A program made the translations under genes and the position numbers. Positions 1 to 8,807 of a DNA stretch of 46,835 nt are shown piece after piece (positions within the stretch are counted from its first letter, which is position 1; each line of letters opens with the position of its first letter). Location: positions 1 to 46,835 of the forward strand of contig JAKQDD010000169.1 of the NCBI GenBank assembly GCA_029556615.1, written 5' to 3'. This DNA comes from Verrucomicrobiota bacterium. GTDB lineage: Bacteria > Verrucomicrobiota > Verrucomicrobiia > Limisphaerales > J093. The notes below the pieces were generated by a model that saw nothing but the letters and a program-made list of their open reading frames with translations, had not been told where the DNA came from and did not search any database.

Positions 1-1578
1 CATCGCCAATACCGCGCCCCCAGCCCCAGTCCCGTTGAACTCGCCCCCTTCGTGGCTCAACGTCGTCCCTTCAAGAGCCAGCAACCCGCCGCACTGGAGT
101 TGCCCCGCGCTCAGCTTCAACCACCCCGACCCCTTGGCCACAGTCCCCCCCGCCACCCCGTGCGTGCCGCCAGCGAAACCCAGCGCCGCACCCCCCAGGT
201 TCTCGATCGTGCCCGCGTACTCTCCTCCCTGCCGGAGGGAGAACGTGCCCGCGGCCTGGCTGAACGCGCCCCAACTGCCGACGAACCAGTCCGACGTGGC
301 CCAGTCCGCATCCGACTTCACGAACACCGCTCCCGAGTCCACGAGGAAGCTGGCCCTCTGGTAACCGTATTGGCGGGCGAGCGCGTCGCCTCCGGCGCAC
401 TCGAACCTGCCGCCGGCGTGCGTGTGCAGCGTGGCGCCGGCGTTGTAGCAGCGCGCGCGAATCGTCCCGCCCGTCCACGTGATCTCTCCGTGGTTGTGCA
501 GAGCCGCGCCGTCCCCGAAATACTTCTCACCCGTGCCGCTCAGCACGTGCTGCGTGCCGTTGGTGAGGGTGAGGCTCCCATACAACGCGCCACCAGCCCA
601 ATCGAGGGCGCCGTCTCCAATCGACGCAATCACCGCACCGTCCCCGGTGCCCCTGAAGTCGCCGCCTTCCTGCCGGAACACCGCTCCGTCCAGCGTCAGC
701 AAGCCGCCGCATTCGAACGCCCCGGCCGTGAACCGCACGCTCCCAGGCCCCCGCACCGTCACCCCGCCCGGTACGACGTGCGTCCCCCCCCCCAAGCCCA
801 AAACCACGCCCTCGCCATTCTCGATCGCCCCCGTGTAGTTCCCCCCTTGCCGAAGCCACAACGCCCCGGCCGTCTGCTCGAAGCGGCCCGCAACGTCAAA
901 CGCCCACTGCGACTCCACCGACGCAGGATCGGTCTTCACGCATTCGGCGCCCGCGTCAATCACCACCGTCGCTTGAACGTACCCGTACTGCCGCGTTAAC
1001 GCCGCGCCCCCCAGCATCTCAAACCGCGCGCCTGCATAGTTGTGAATCGTCGCGGCGCCATCCTTGCACCGGCCCCGGATCGTCCCTCCCGCCCACTGGA
1101 TCCGACCGTAATTGTGCACCATCGCGCCGTCACCCAACTCCTTGGTCGCTGTGTCGGCGAAGTTCAGCACCGCGGCCGTCGACACGGTGCACGATCCGTA
1201 CAGCCAACCGTGGGTCCAATTCCACACTCCTTCCGCCGCGATCCGGTGATTTCCTGCGAGAGATCCGCCCTTCTGATTGAGCACCGCGACCGTCAACCCG
1301 GCCGATGTCAGCGTGCCGCCGTTGAGATTGACCCCGTAAAGGGTCGCCTCGCCCAGTGCGGTGGCGTTGGGAGAACCGCTGTTGATCACCGCCACGCCCT
1401 CGACCGACGGCACCCCGGCCGGACTCCAGTTCCCCGGGTTCCCCCACTGGTTGTCCCCCGCTGATCCGGTCCAGGTCGACACCGGGTGTTCCTGTGCCCA
1501 AAGACCCGGCAAACCGGCCACGCACAGGACAACCACGAGTGTGGTGTTCCTCAGACCCATCGAAATCCGCAATCCCAT
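1..1578 (-). CDS. Secreted repeat-rich surface protein, 3' end beyond the window
   Basis: No stop is reached before the left edge, so only the first 526 residues are visible. The ATG at 1578 follows AGGGAGGA at good spacing. A signal peptide covers about residues 1-28 (hydrophobic TTLVVVLCVAGLPGL, then WAQ). Next comes a WTG...W..P.NWSPAGVP segment of the kind that opens many planctomycete and verrucomicrobial beta-helix surface proteins. From about residue 120 the chain is a repeat with a 206-residue period: the ARQYGY/TRQYGY landmark is at 197 and again at 403, each followed by an acidic VDSGA/IDAGA strand, a LRQGG.Y.G.IEN strand and an ECGGLL/QCGGLL strand. The composition is rich in Gly and Ala with short beta-strand units, which suggests a beta-helix or autotransporter-like passenger. 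An exported adhesin or matrix protein is the likely role. No catalytic motif is visible. Confidence 0.75.
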   Translation of the reverse strand, partial: MGLRISMGLRNTTLVVVLCVAGLPGLWAQEHPVSTWTGSAGDNQWGNPGNWSPAGVPSVEGVAVINSGSPNATALGEATLYGVNLNGGTLTSAGLTVAVLNQKGGSLAGNHRIAAEGVWNWTHGWLYGSCTVSTAAVLNFADTATKELGDGAMVHNYGRIQWAGGTIRGRCKDGAATIHNYAGARFEMLGGAALTRQYGYVQATVVIDAGAECVKTDPASVESQWAFDVAGRFEQTAGALWLRQGGNYTGAIENGEGVVLGLGGGTHVVPGGVTVRGPGSVRFTAGAFECGGLLTLDGAVFRQEGGDFRGTGDGAVIASIGDGALDWAGGALYGSLTLTNGTQHVLSGTGEKYFGDGAALHNHGEITWTGGTIRARCYNAGATLHTHAGGRFECAGGDALARQYGYQRASFLVDSGAVFVKSDADWATSDWFVGSWGAFSQAAGTFSLRQGGEYAGTIENLGGAALGFAGGTHGVAGGTVAKGSGWLKLSAGQLQCGGLLALEGTTLSHEGGEFNGTGAGGAVLAM

Positions 1579-1607
1579 GAATCCTCCCTGCCTTTCCGAA
1601 CCCTTTG

Positions 1608-1716
1608 CTCTGCGCCTCGCCAGGCGAGAGTCCTCGACGGAAGGTGGGGAGGCCAGGAACCGGAGGGACCAGAACTTGGCCTGCTGACCACGTGCTCCGC
1701 AGGTCGAGGACTCCAG
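1608..1716 (+). mobile_element. MITE-like element, copy A
   Basis: An 11-base perfect terminal inverted repeat, GAGTCCTCGAC at 1628-1638 and GTCGAGGACTC at 1703-1713, encloses a non-coding core. The same element occurs in the opposite orientation at 41954-42060, with the same ends, a near-identical outer flank (CTCTGCGCCTCGC) and a clearly homologous core. There is no coding capacity, so if mobile it must be moved in trans. It lies just upstream of the surface protein gene and could carry part of its promoter. Confidence 0.65.
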
Positions 1717-2011
1717 CCCAAGTTCCCACCGCAAACCACGAACGCACCTCACAGCGGTCCTTTCTCCGCAGCCGGAACCCGCAGACCGGACAAACCGCTG
1801 GCATCCGTCCTCAAACCCGCCGACTCCCAGCGCGGATCTTCACCAGTCTGCGCCTGGCTGGGACTTGAAAGACCCCTCGCTGTCCACCCCGCCTCGGACC
1901 GCTAAAAACCAATGCGCTCGGCGTCCCCGTAGGCCGCTGGGTTACTGGTGATGATACGCCGGACCGGTATCACAACGGCCATTCCATGACAAGCCCGAAA
2001 TGCCGTATGGC

Positions 2012-2042
2012 CAACGATCCAACGATCCACGATCCAACGATC
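2012..2042 (+). repeat. Short tandem repeat, AACGATCC units
   Basis: Consecutive CAACGATC / CACGATC units can be read directly. Simple minisatellite in non-coding DNA. Confidence 0.7.
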
Positions 2043-2255
2043 GGCCAGGAGTTCATGCCGTTGTGAGCGTCCCGCAGCCCACTGCAAAACGTGTTCGATC
2101 CGCAACAGCATGACAATCCAATCCCGCGAGCAGCAACGGGAAGACCGAGACGTTTCGGCCAGCTCAGAAAGGTGCTTCGTATGCCTAACGTTCCGGATCA
2201 GTGACCCCGGGCAGGTGATCTCCGGATCGAAAACGCGATGCCATCGCGAAGTCCA

Positions 2256-2285
2256 GCACTGTCGCACTGTCGCACTGTCGCACTG
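2256..2285 (+). repeat. 8-base tandem repeat GCACTGTC x3.75
   Basis: Three full GCACTGTC units and a final GCACTG lie a few bases downstream of the pseudouridine synthase stop codon. An array of this type can change copy number by slippage. Confidence 0.85.
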
Positions 2286-2289
2286 ACCT

Positions 2290-2883
2290 CTATCCCCCCG
2301 CCTCCCCTTCCACCGCCCTTCGCTCCCTCGCGTCCAGCACCCGCCACCGGCCCGGCGCAAGATCCCCCAGCCGCAACGCCCCGATCTGCACCCGGATCAA
2401 CCGCAACGTCGGATGCCCCACCGCCGCCGTCATCCTCCGGACCTGGCGGTTCCTCCCCTCGATCAACTCGAGGCCAATCCAGGCCGTCGGCACCGAGAGC
2501 CGAAGCCGGATCGGCGGGTCCCGCGGCGGAAGATCCGGTGGCGGATCCAGCCGCCAGGCCCTGCAGGGACGAGTCCGCACGCCTTGAATGCCAACGCCCC
2601 GTGCCAACCGCTCGAGAGCCTCGGGCCCGGGCTCGCGCTCCACCTGAACCCAGTACCGACGCGGATGCCCCCGGCGCGGATCGAGCAACCGCCCCGTCCA
2701 CCGCGCCTCGTCGCTGAGCAGCAACAACCCCTCCGAATCCGCATCGAGCCGCCCAATCGGATAAACGCCCCCCGGAAACCCAAAGCCCGCCAGGGTCCGA
2801 TGACGCGAGCCGTCCTCAGTGAATCGCGAGAGCACCCCGTACGGCTTGTTGAACGCAATCAGCACACGGCACCCCCGCCCCAC
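2290..2883 (-). CDS. rluE: 23S rRNA pseudouridine synthase, RluE-like
   Basis: The protein has the RsuA/RluE/RluB family plan without an S4 domain. The start FNKPYGVLSRF matches family motif I, GRLDADSEGLLLL (about residues 44-56) carries the catalytic Asp in GRLD, and EGRNRQVRRMTAAVGHPTLRLIR is the conserved C-terminal block (only its ends are family signatures here). The PRDPPIR and SVPTAWI segments are RluE-type, and the 197-residue length fits. In E. coli RluE modifies U2457 of 23S rRNA. The frame opens with GTG at 2883, one base after the stop of the subtilase gene, so the two are probably co-transcribed. A second GTG at 2865, just before LIAFNKP and behind a GGGGCGGGGG stretch, is an equally good start and would remove six atypical residues. 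Confidence 0.85.
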   Translation of the reverse strand: MGRGCRVLIAFNKPYGVLSRFTEDGSRHRTLAGFGFPGGVYPIGRLDADSEGLLLLSDEARWTGRLLDPRRGHPRRYWVQVEREPGPEALERLARGVGIQGVRTRPCRAWRLDPPPDLPPRDPPIRLRLSVPTAWIGLELIEGRNRQVRRMTAAVGHPTLRLIRVQIGALRLGDLAPGRWRVLDARERRAVEGEAGG

Positions 2884-2884
2884 C

Positions 2885-5800
2885 TCACGGCCGGACTTCC
2901 ACCCGGAAGAAATAGGCCGCGTCTCCCGTCAACGGCGGCAGCGTGGCCGTGGACAACACCCCCTGCGCCCGGATCCAGTCGGATGCCGTCAACCACTCCC
3001 TCAAGTCCGTGCTCAACGAGAGCTGATACCCGTGCCCCGGCACCGTCGTCCACTCGACCCGCACGGTCCGATTCGCCAGGATGTCCACACGCCGCACCCG
3101 CACGCAGGACTCGATGGCCGTGGGATCCGTCCCCGCGGCAAACTCCTCCTCATCCGTCAGGCCATCGCCATCCGCATCCCGACCCGCCGGATACGGATCC
3201 GCCACCGCGCCAAAATACCGCTGTTCGAACACGTCGGAGATCCCGTTTACATTGCTGTCCGCAAACGTGTAGGTGCCCGCGCAATCGAGCGTGACCCCTG
3301 CGGTCACGTCGTGGGTCTGCGCCGCCGGGGCCACGTAGAACTCGACCGGATCCCAGACCACCCGGTACCGCCCGACCGGCAGCGCGGTCAACGTGGCCGA
3401 CGGCCCCGTGCCCACCCGCGAGACGGGCCCGCTCACCGTGAATCGCGCCTGCGCCAGGTTGTTCGCCACCCGCAAACCGCCAACCGGCGTCTGATCGACC
3501 GCCACGCTCACGTCATCAACCAACCAGCCGGGCCGCGGATACGTATCAAAGCTGAACATCTGATAGTCCCACAGCAGCCGGATGACCTCGCCCGCATACG
3601 GGGCCAAATCCACCTCGACCTCTTCCCAGCCCAGGGAGTAGTCGTAGGGCACCACGTAGACCGACGTCCACGTGGCGCCGTTGTCCGTGGACACCGCCAC
3701 CTGGCCCACCTCGATGTCCAGCCACTCCGAACGCTCCGTGAAATCGTAGTACTGCCAGAACCGGAGCGTGGCCCGCTGGCCCCCGCTCAAGTCGATCGCG
3801 GGACTGATCAAACTCGAAATCGCCAGACTGACGTCAGCGCCCCGGAGATTCGTCGCCCAACAGCGCGCCCCGCTGTGCGCCCCGATTCCCTCGGCATTCA
3901 CCGGTTCCCCGTACTGCCATCCGGCGTCCAACAGCGTTTCCCCCGTCTCCTCGTCCACGGCCTCCTCGTCGTTCACCACAGCCCAGCCGACCCGGCCGGA
4001 CTCGAGATCATCCGTCCACGGCGCCTTCAGCGGTTCGAGCGTGCGGAACGCATGCAAGGCCCCCTGGTTGTCGTCCGTCACGGCGTTCCCCGCAACATCC
4101 CGGCACTGGAGGATGAAGCGATACTCCTGGGCGGGCAGCAACCCGGCAAGCTGAACCGTGTGATGCACTCCCAGCTCGGCGCTGTAGGCCGTCCGCGTCA
4201 CCGGAAACGGGAACCCGCCCGTGCCAAACTGGACCAGAGCGTCCGTCGGCTTGCTGCTGGCAAACGTGATCGTCGCCTCATTGTACGCCGGGTCCACCGC
4301 AATCCCGGTCAGCACCGGCACCACCGTGTCCACCACCGCCGCCGCATCCGACACCCGGGCCGCACCATCCGTGTACCGCGCCGTGAGCCTGTCCCCCTGC
4401 GCCGCCGTCAACTCCCCAGGCTTCGGATCCGCCGACACCAGCCGGAACAGCCCGCGGAACACCCCCTGTCGAACCGTCTCGTCAAGCCGCACCGTCATCG
4501 GCGAACCCCCCGCCGCCGCCACGGCCAGTTCCACCTGCCCCGAGCCCGCCCGGGGCGCGTCGGTCACTTCCACCGTCACCGCCCCCGGCAGCGTGTACGC
4601 CGGCCGATCGAAGGAGACCGCCGAGGCCGACCCCAGCGACGGCACCAGGAAATCCAAGACCCGTTGCAGCAGGTCCCTGCGCGCGCCCGAACCCGCCGCC
4701 GCCCCCGGAACCGCCTCGAGCGGGAACGCACAAAAAACCAGCCGGTAGGGACTGTCCTGACCCGTGCGCGGATACCGAAGCGCAACGGCCTTCCCTGTCT
4801 CCTCCTCCCGGAATGCCGCGGCCGCTTCCGCTCCGATGCCGAGATGATCGACACCGTCCGACCACTCGATCCCCACCAGGCTCGCGTCCGGAAACGCGCC
4901 GTAATCCAGGTCCAGACTCGATCCCGCCCCCACCGGATCGCCCGCCTCACCCAGCACGCGCAGCGCTCCCGCGTCCTCCTCGAACGCAGTCACGTGCAGC
5001 ACGTTGGTCCTGAAGACAATGTCCGCCGGCAATCCCAGGCGGCTCATGAGATCGAACGACGCCGCAAACAGCGCTCCCCCCTGTTCGACATAGGCAGTGA
5101 GCGCGTCGGTCAAACCCGAAGGCACCTCGCCCAGCTCCTCCGGCCGCCACAGCACAACCTGGAACGGAACCAGGTCGTCCACGGCCGGCGCCCTGCCATC
5201 GTGTTCCTCGACGTCCCAGATCTCATACGATACCCCGAGCGCGTTCAACGGCTCGGTCCATTCCTCAATGCCCGGAAACTCGCCAAAGAACGAGCCATAG
5301 AGGTAATTCCACGTCGTCTCAGGCGAGTACAAGAGCAGGACCGGCGCCGCTTGCGTGCCGACGAACGCATAGTACCGGCCCTGGTTGTTGTTCACCCCCG
5401 TGTGGCCGGCCCGATCGGTCGATTCAACGTAGAACTGGTACGTCACCCCGGCGGCCAACGCCGGCAGCGTCAGAGCATGACTGGTGGTGTGATAACCATC
5501 GCTCACCTCCTGCGTCAGCGACCCGGGCAAGCCGAACACCACCCGGCTCGTCGACGGCTCGTCCGTTTCCCAACGCACCGTGGTCCGGCCAAACCGGCTC
5601 AGCGCCAACACCCCCGTGATCACCGGCGCCTCGAGATCCACCACGGCTTCCCCCCGACGCTCCCCCGCGGGCGCCATATCCGCATACGCCACAACCAGCG
5701 CGTCGTCGTGCGCCACCTGCAGCCGGCCATCACCCGCCTGAGCCGCTCCCTGCACAACCTCGATGCGGTTCGTGTACGTCCCGGCAATCCCCGTCGGCCA

Positions 5801-8068
5801 GAGGATGAGCATCTCCCCCGCCGGCTCGCTCGTGCTCGATACCCGCACCGCCGCCTGCCCCTGCCCCGCAAGATCGCCGTCAATCAGCCGCACCCGCGCC
5901 ACCGCCGGAGCCGCGTACACCGTCCGATCGAAAAACACAACGCCCTCCCCCGGCCCCGGCAGATCGCCCGACACCACCAGCGCGAAATCCTGCACCGGCG
6001 CCCGATCCGTCCGCCGGAGAATGTCCTCGGCCACATTCACCGCCCGCACCCGGATCACGTAGTCCCCGGCCGCCGGCTCGGCAAGATGCACCGCCTCGAC
6101 GTTGTTCACCCGATCCCCGTTCGCCGTGTCCGGCACGCTCTCGCCTTCGAGAAACGCGTTGCCCCGATAGAGCCGGCCGTCCGGCGCCACCACCTCCAGG
6201 TCCAGGTCGTTCACCAGCGCCGGCACCGCCGCCGGCAACCCCGGCACATCCGTGTACACCAGCGTCACCTTCAAGGCCTCGTTCGGACTCGCCACCACCC
6301 GCTTCTCGAATACCTGCCCCGCCACCAGACCCGACCCCTGCTCCGTAAAGTCAAAGCGCACCTCGCCCCCCACCAGCGCCTCGAGGTCCACCCGCCCCCA
6401 TCCCTCGTCCATGTTCGGCACCGGGTCCGTCCCCCCTACCGTCTCGAACTCGCCCTCGTCATCCGGCCGCAACCCAATCCCCATGTCCGTCGCCGAGTTG
6501 ATCAACGCCGCCTTGATCAGCGCCGGCGATGGCGTCCGCCCCCCCCGCGTCTCACGGTAATACTGCACAAACACCGCCGCCGCCCCCGCCGCGTGCGGCC
6601 CCGCCTGGCTCGTCCCCCCCTGATACAAGTAGTACCCGCTGATCGATGCCCACGCATTCTCGTCGCTCGCATACTGAGACTTGAGCGACGCGATCCAGGT
6701 GCCGGGCGCCATCACGTCCGGCTTGATCCGGCCGTCCTCGCACGGGCCCCGGCTCGAAAAGTCCGCAGGCACCTCCGGACCATCCCCGTAAATCGGAAAC
6801 TCGTAGCGGCTGTTCTCGCACGCCCCGGTCGTCAGCACGTTCTTCGCCGCCGCCGGCGTCCCCACCGTCTGCCTTCCCGGACCCGAGTTCCCCACCGAAA
6901 ACTCCAGAAAATAAGGCTGCGCCCCCGGCGTCACCGCGTCCGCATCCCGCACCAGCGCGTCGAACTCGGCCGCACTCGTGTCGTACTGGCCCTGCGTCGG
7001 ATCCCCCCACGAGTTCGACCCGATCACCGCCCCGCTGCGCACCGCATCATGCGTCAGCACCTCGAAGCTCGGCGGCGGATAGTACTCCCCCACGCCGTCA
7101 AAGATCCGCTGCACCACCAGATGCGACCCGGGCGCGACCCCCAGCCCGTATAAGTACCCGCTCTCGTCAAACTCGCCCGTCGCCGCGTTCCCCGCCACGA
7201 TCCCGGCACAGTGCGTCCCGTGACTGTGCTCGTCCGAGGCGTCCTCGAGCAGTCCGTACCGGAAAAACGCATCCACCCGCCCCGCCAGATCCGGATGCAT
7301 CGAGCCCGCTTCCCCCGTGTCCAAACCGCTGTCCGCCACCGCCACGATCACCCCCGCCCCGTCGTACCCCAACTCGTGCGCCGTCGTCCGGCCATCCGGC
7401 ATCCCCGTGTCCCCCGCAACAATCTTGGTCGCCACCTCGTCGAACAGCTGCATCCGCGGCGCCGGCTCGATCCACAGCACCAAGGGCGAACGGATCAGCC
7501 GGCTCAACTCCGCCAAGCCCGCCCGCCCCCCCAGCACACAACCCCACGGCGAGTTCCAACGATAATCCACCCCCCGCAGCCTCTTCGCGACTTGGCCGAC
7601 CTGCACCCCGTCCGCCCGCGGCGACAGCACCACCCGCACCGCCCACGGCCCGCCATCCAATCCGACCGCCAACGCCTCCCCAAGCCGCGGATGCACCTTG
7701 TAGCCGGGTTCGTACGGCCCCACCCACCGCACAAATGGAAGCACCGTCGCCTCGAACAGATCCGCTGACTCGAACGCCGCCACAAAGGCGTCGTCAGGAA
7801 TGTACCGCAGCAAATGCACCCCCCTCGCCGCCAAGGCCTCCCGCCATCCCGGCTCGCACGAGCCGGTGAATTGCACCAGAAACAAGCCTGACACCGCTCC
7901 AGGAGCCGTCGAACCGTGCGGCGCCACCGCGCTCCGGGTCTCCGCCGGCTCCAAAACCCCCGCCCGCAACCGGATCGGCTTGGCCTGCTCGCCGTGCGCC
8001 CCCCACCCGCCCCCCCACGCCAGCCAGCCGCCCATCGCCAGCCCAACCCAGGTGCTTCGACAGTTCAC
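2885..8068 (-). CDS. Giant secreted subtilase, S8 family KP-43 type
   Basis: This is a secreted serine protease of 1727 residues starting at GTG 8068 (AGGGG upstream). A weak hydrophobic leader covers about residues 8-26. The subtilase domain spans about 235-565: catalytic Asp246 in VAVADSGLDTG, His283 in HSHGTHCAG, oxyanion Asn394 in SVGNSG and Ser487 in GGTSQAGPHAAG. The order and spacing match KP-43-like enzymes, including the beta-sandwich that follows. Two fibronectin-III-like domains come later, both ending in a DNNQG-like turn, then an immune-inhibitor-A/MAM-like jelly roll (DDLESGRVGW ... GWLVDDVSV), a DxDGDGxTDxEE calcium-binding repeat of thrombospondin type 3, and a C-terminal module ending AYFFRVEVRP. 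It probably digests extracellular protein. An 85-base remnant of the codons for residues around 525-552 lies at 8721-8806. Confidence 0.9.
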   Translation of the reverse strand: MNCRSTWVGLAMGGWLAWGGGWGAHGEQAKPIRLRAGVLEPAETRSAVAPHGSTAPGAVSGLFLVQFTGSCEPGWREALAARGVHLLRYIPDDAFVAAFESADLFEATVLPFVRWVGPYEPGYKVHPRLGEALAVGLDGGPWAVRVVLSPRADGVQVGQVAKRLRGVDYRWNSPWGCVLGGRAGLAELSRLIRSPLVLWIEPAPRMQLFDEVATKIVAGDTGMPDGRTTAHELGYDGAGVIVAVADSGLDTGEAGSMHPDLAGRVDAFFRYGLLEDASDEHSHGTHCAGIVAGNAATGEFDESGYLYGLGVAPGSHLVVQRIFDGVGEYYPPPSFEVLTHDAVRSGAVIGSNSWGDPTQGQYDTSAAEFDALVRDADAVTPGAQPYFLEFSVGNSGPGRQTVGTPAAAKNVLTTGACENSRYEFPIYGDGPEVPADFSSRGPCEDGRIKPDVMAPGTWIASLKSQYASDENAWASISGYYLYQGGTSQAGPHAAGAAAVFVQYYRETRGGRTPSPALIKAALINSATDMGIGLRPDDEGEFETVGGTDPVPNMDEGWGRVDLEALVGGEVRFDFTEQGSGLVAGQVFEKRVVASPNEALKVTLVYTDVPGLPAAVPALVNDLDLEVVAPDGRLYRGNAFLEGESVPDTANGDRVNNVEAVHLAEPAAGDYVIRVRAVNVAEDILRRTDRAPVQDFALVVSGDLPGPGEGVVFFDRTVYAAPAVARVRLIDGDLAGQGQAAVRVSSTSEPAGEMLILWPTGIAGTYTNRIEVVQGAAQAGDGRLQVAHDDALVVAYADMAPAGERRGEAVVDLEAPVITGVLALSRFGRTTVRWETDEPSTSRVVFGLPGSLTQEVSDGYHTTSHALTLPALAAGVTYQFYVESTDRAGHTGVNNNQGRYYAFVGTQAAPVLLLYSPETTWNYLYGSFFGEFPGIEEWTEPLNALGVSYEIWDVEEHDGRAPAVDDLVPFQVVLWRPEELGEVPSGLTDALTAYVEQGGALFAASFDLMSRLGLPADIVFRTNVLHVTAFEEDAGALRVLGEAGDPVGAGSSLDLDYGAFPDASLVGIEWSDGVDHLGIGAEAAAAFREEETGKAVALRYPRTGQDSPYRLVFCAFPLEAVPGAAAGSGARRDLLQRVLDFLVPSLGSASAVSFDRPAYTLPGAVTVEVTDAPRAGSGQVELAVAAAGGSPMTVRLDETVRQGVFRGLFRLVSADPKPGELTAAQGDRLTARYTDGAARVSDAAAVVDTVVPVLTGIAVDPAYNEATITFASSKPTDALVQFGTGGFPFPVTRTAYSAELGVHHTVQLAGLLPAQEYRFILQCRDVAGNAVTDDNQGALHAFRTLEPLKAPWTDDLESGRVGWAVVNDEEAVDEETGETLLDAGWQYGEPVNAEGIGAHSGARCWATNLRGADVSLAISSLISPAIDLSGGQRATLRFWQYYDFTERSEWLDIEVGQVAVSTDNGATWTSVYVVPYDYSLGWEEVEVDLAPYAGEVIRLLWDYQMFSFDTYPRPGWLVDDVSVAVDQTPVGGLRVANNLAQARFTVSGPVSRVGTGPSATLTALPVGRYRVVWDPVEFYVAPAAQTHDVTAGVTLDCAGTYTFADSNVNGISDVFEQRYFGAVADPYPAGRDADGDGLTDEEEFAAGTDPTAIESCVRVRRVDILANRTVRVEWTTVPGHGYQLSLSTDLREWLTASDWIRAQGVLSTATLPPLTGDAAYFFRVEVRP

Positions 8069-8114
8069 GCCCCTAATCTACCGGGCCGGCCCTCAGACGC
8101 AACTCCGCCTTCGG

Positions 8115-8648
8115 TCAACTCTTGGGATGCGACCCTTCACCGGCCTGGGTCGGTTGGCGGCTCGTCGTGGAGTCGACGACGAATAACCCGATGCTGCCCT
8201 GGACCAGCGGCAGCAGTTTCTCCATGAACCCGGCGTTGCCGAGGCGTTCCGGCGACACCAGCAGCAGATCGCACCGGTTGCCGCGCAGCGCCTCCTCCAC
8301 AGCCGGCCACTCCGCGAGATTGTCGCTGTGGATCGTCGCCGCCCGAATCCCCAGACGCTCCGCCGCAAGGATCTGGTTTCGCATCAGCGACAACAGCGGA
8401 CTGATGAGCAGCGTCGGTCCGGCGCCGGCGTCCCGCAAGATCCGCGTCGCGAGGAAATACACAACGCTCTTGCCCCAGCCGGTCCGCTGAACGACCAGCA
8501 AACGTCGGCCGCGGTTCGCGACGTCATCCACCGCCTCCCATTGCCCGTCCCGGAACTCGGCGGCCTCCCCCAGCATCCGCCGAAGCAGCGTCAGGCCGTC
8601 GCCTCGCGTCACCTTCGGTCTCGCGATCATTCTCCTCGTTGATCCCAC
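8115..8648 (-). pseudogene. recQ: Truncated RecQ-family DNA helicase
   Basis: The 177 residues match the first part of RecQ: FRDGQWEAVDDV (motif 0, Gln), QRTGWGKSVVYFL (Walker A, with Trp for the usual Gly), TLLISPLLSLMRNQ (motif Ia), and LLLVSPERLGN. The match stops exactly inside motif II: GLFVVD should continue as EAHC but instead reads STTSRQPTQAGEG and ends. ATP hydrolysis needs that Glu, and the second RecA domain, zinc and HRDC regions are all absent, so it cannot be a working helicase. The breakpoint lies near 8171. The frame opens with GTG at 8648; ATG at 8630 right after AGGAG is an alternative. It is the remains of a recombination event, and the neighbouring subtilase remnant fits that picture. 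Confidence 0.8.
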
Positions 8649-8720
8649 GGTCCGCTCACAGGCGTCGCCCCCAGGCCCCTCTCAGACTCCCGTGAGCCCG
8701 CCCCTATCGCTCGTCCCTGC

Positions 8721-8806
8721 TCGGCACCGGGTCCGTACCCCCCACCGTTTCGAACTCACCCTCCTCATCCGGCCGTAACCCGATCCCCATGTCCGCCACC
8801 GACATG
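8721..8806 (-). pseudogene. Stray fragment of the KP-43-type subtilase gene
   Basis: On the minus strand this reads ADMGIGLRPDEEGEFETV followed by GGTDPVP, nearly the same as the segment after the catalytic Ser of the subtilase at 2885-8068 (DNA around 6417-6502). By eye about 12 of 88 bases differ. It has no start and no protease context and lies directly after the aldehyde dehydrogenase stop, in the same orientation as the full gene. It is either a leftover of a second subtilase gene deleted together with the rest of recQ, or a short ectopic duplication. Confidence 0.85.
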
Positions 8807-8807
8807 A

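Larger units (their letters stand above)
1717..2289. other. Non-coding stretch with short tandem repeats
   Basis: No convincing gene is seen on either strand; the open frames here have arbitrary composition and no start signals. It contains two minisatellites: CCAACGATCC/CACGATCC-type units at 2012-2042 and three and a half copies of GCACTGTC at 2256-2285. The GCACTGTC array lies just past the stop of the pseudouridine synthase gene. Confidence 0.6.

Noticed and set aside
2256..2285. Possible phase-variable repeat controlling the pseudouridine synthase gene
   Set aside because: The array lies after the stop codon on the minus strand, so it cannot affect the start or frame of that gene.
2819..7153. 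A 1444-codon plus-strand open frame across the subtilase gene
   Set aside because: It is antisense to a gene with full protease motifs; its translation is Arg/Pro/His-rich without motifs, typical of a high-GC shadow frame.
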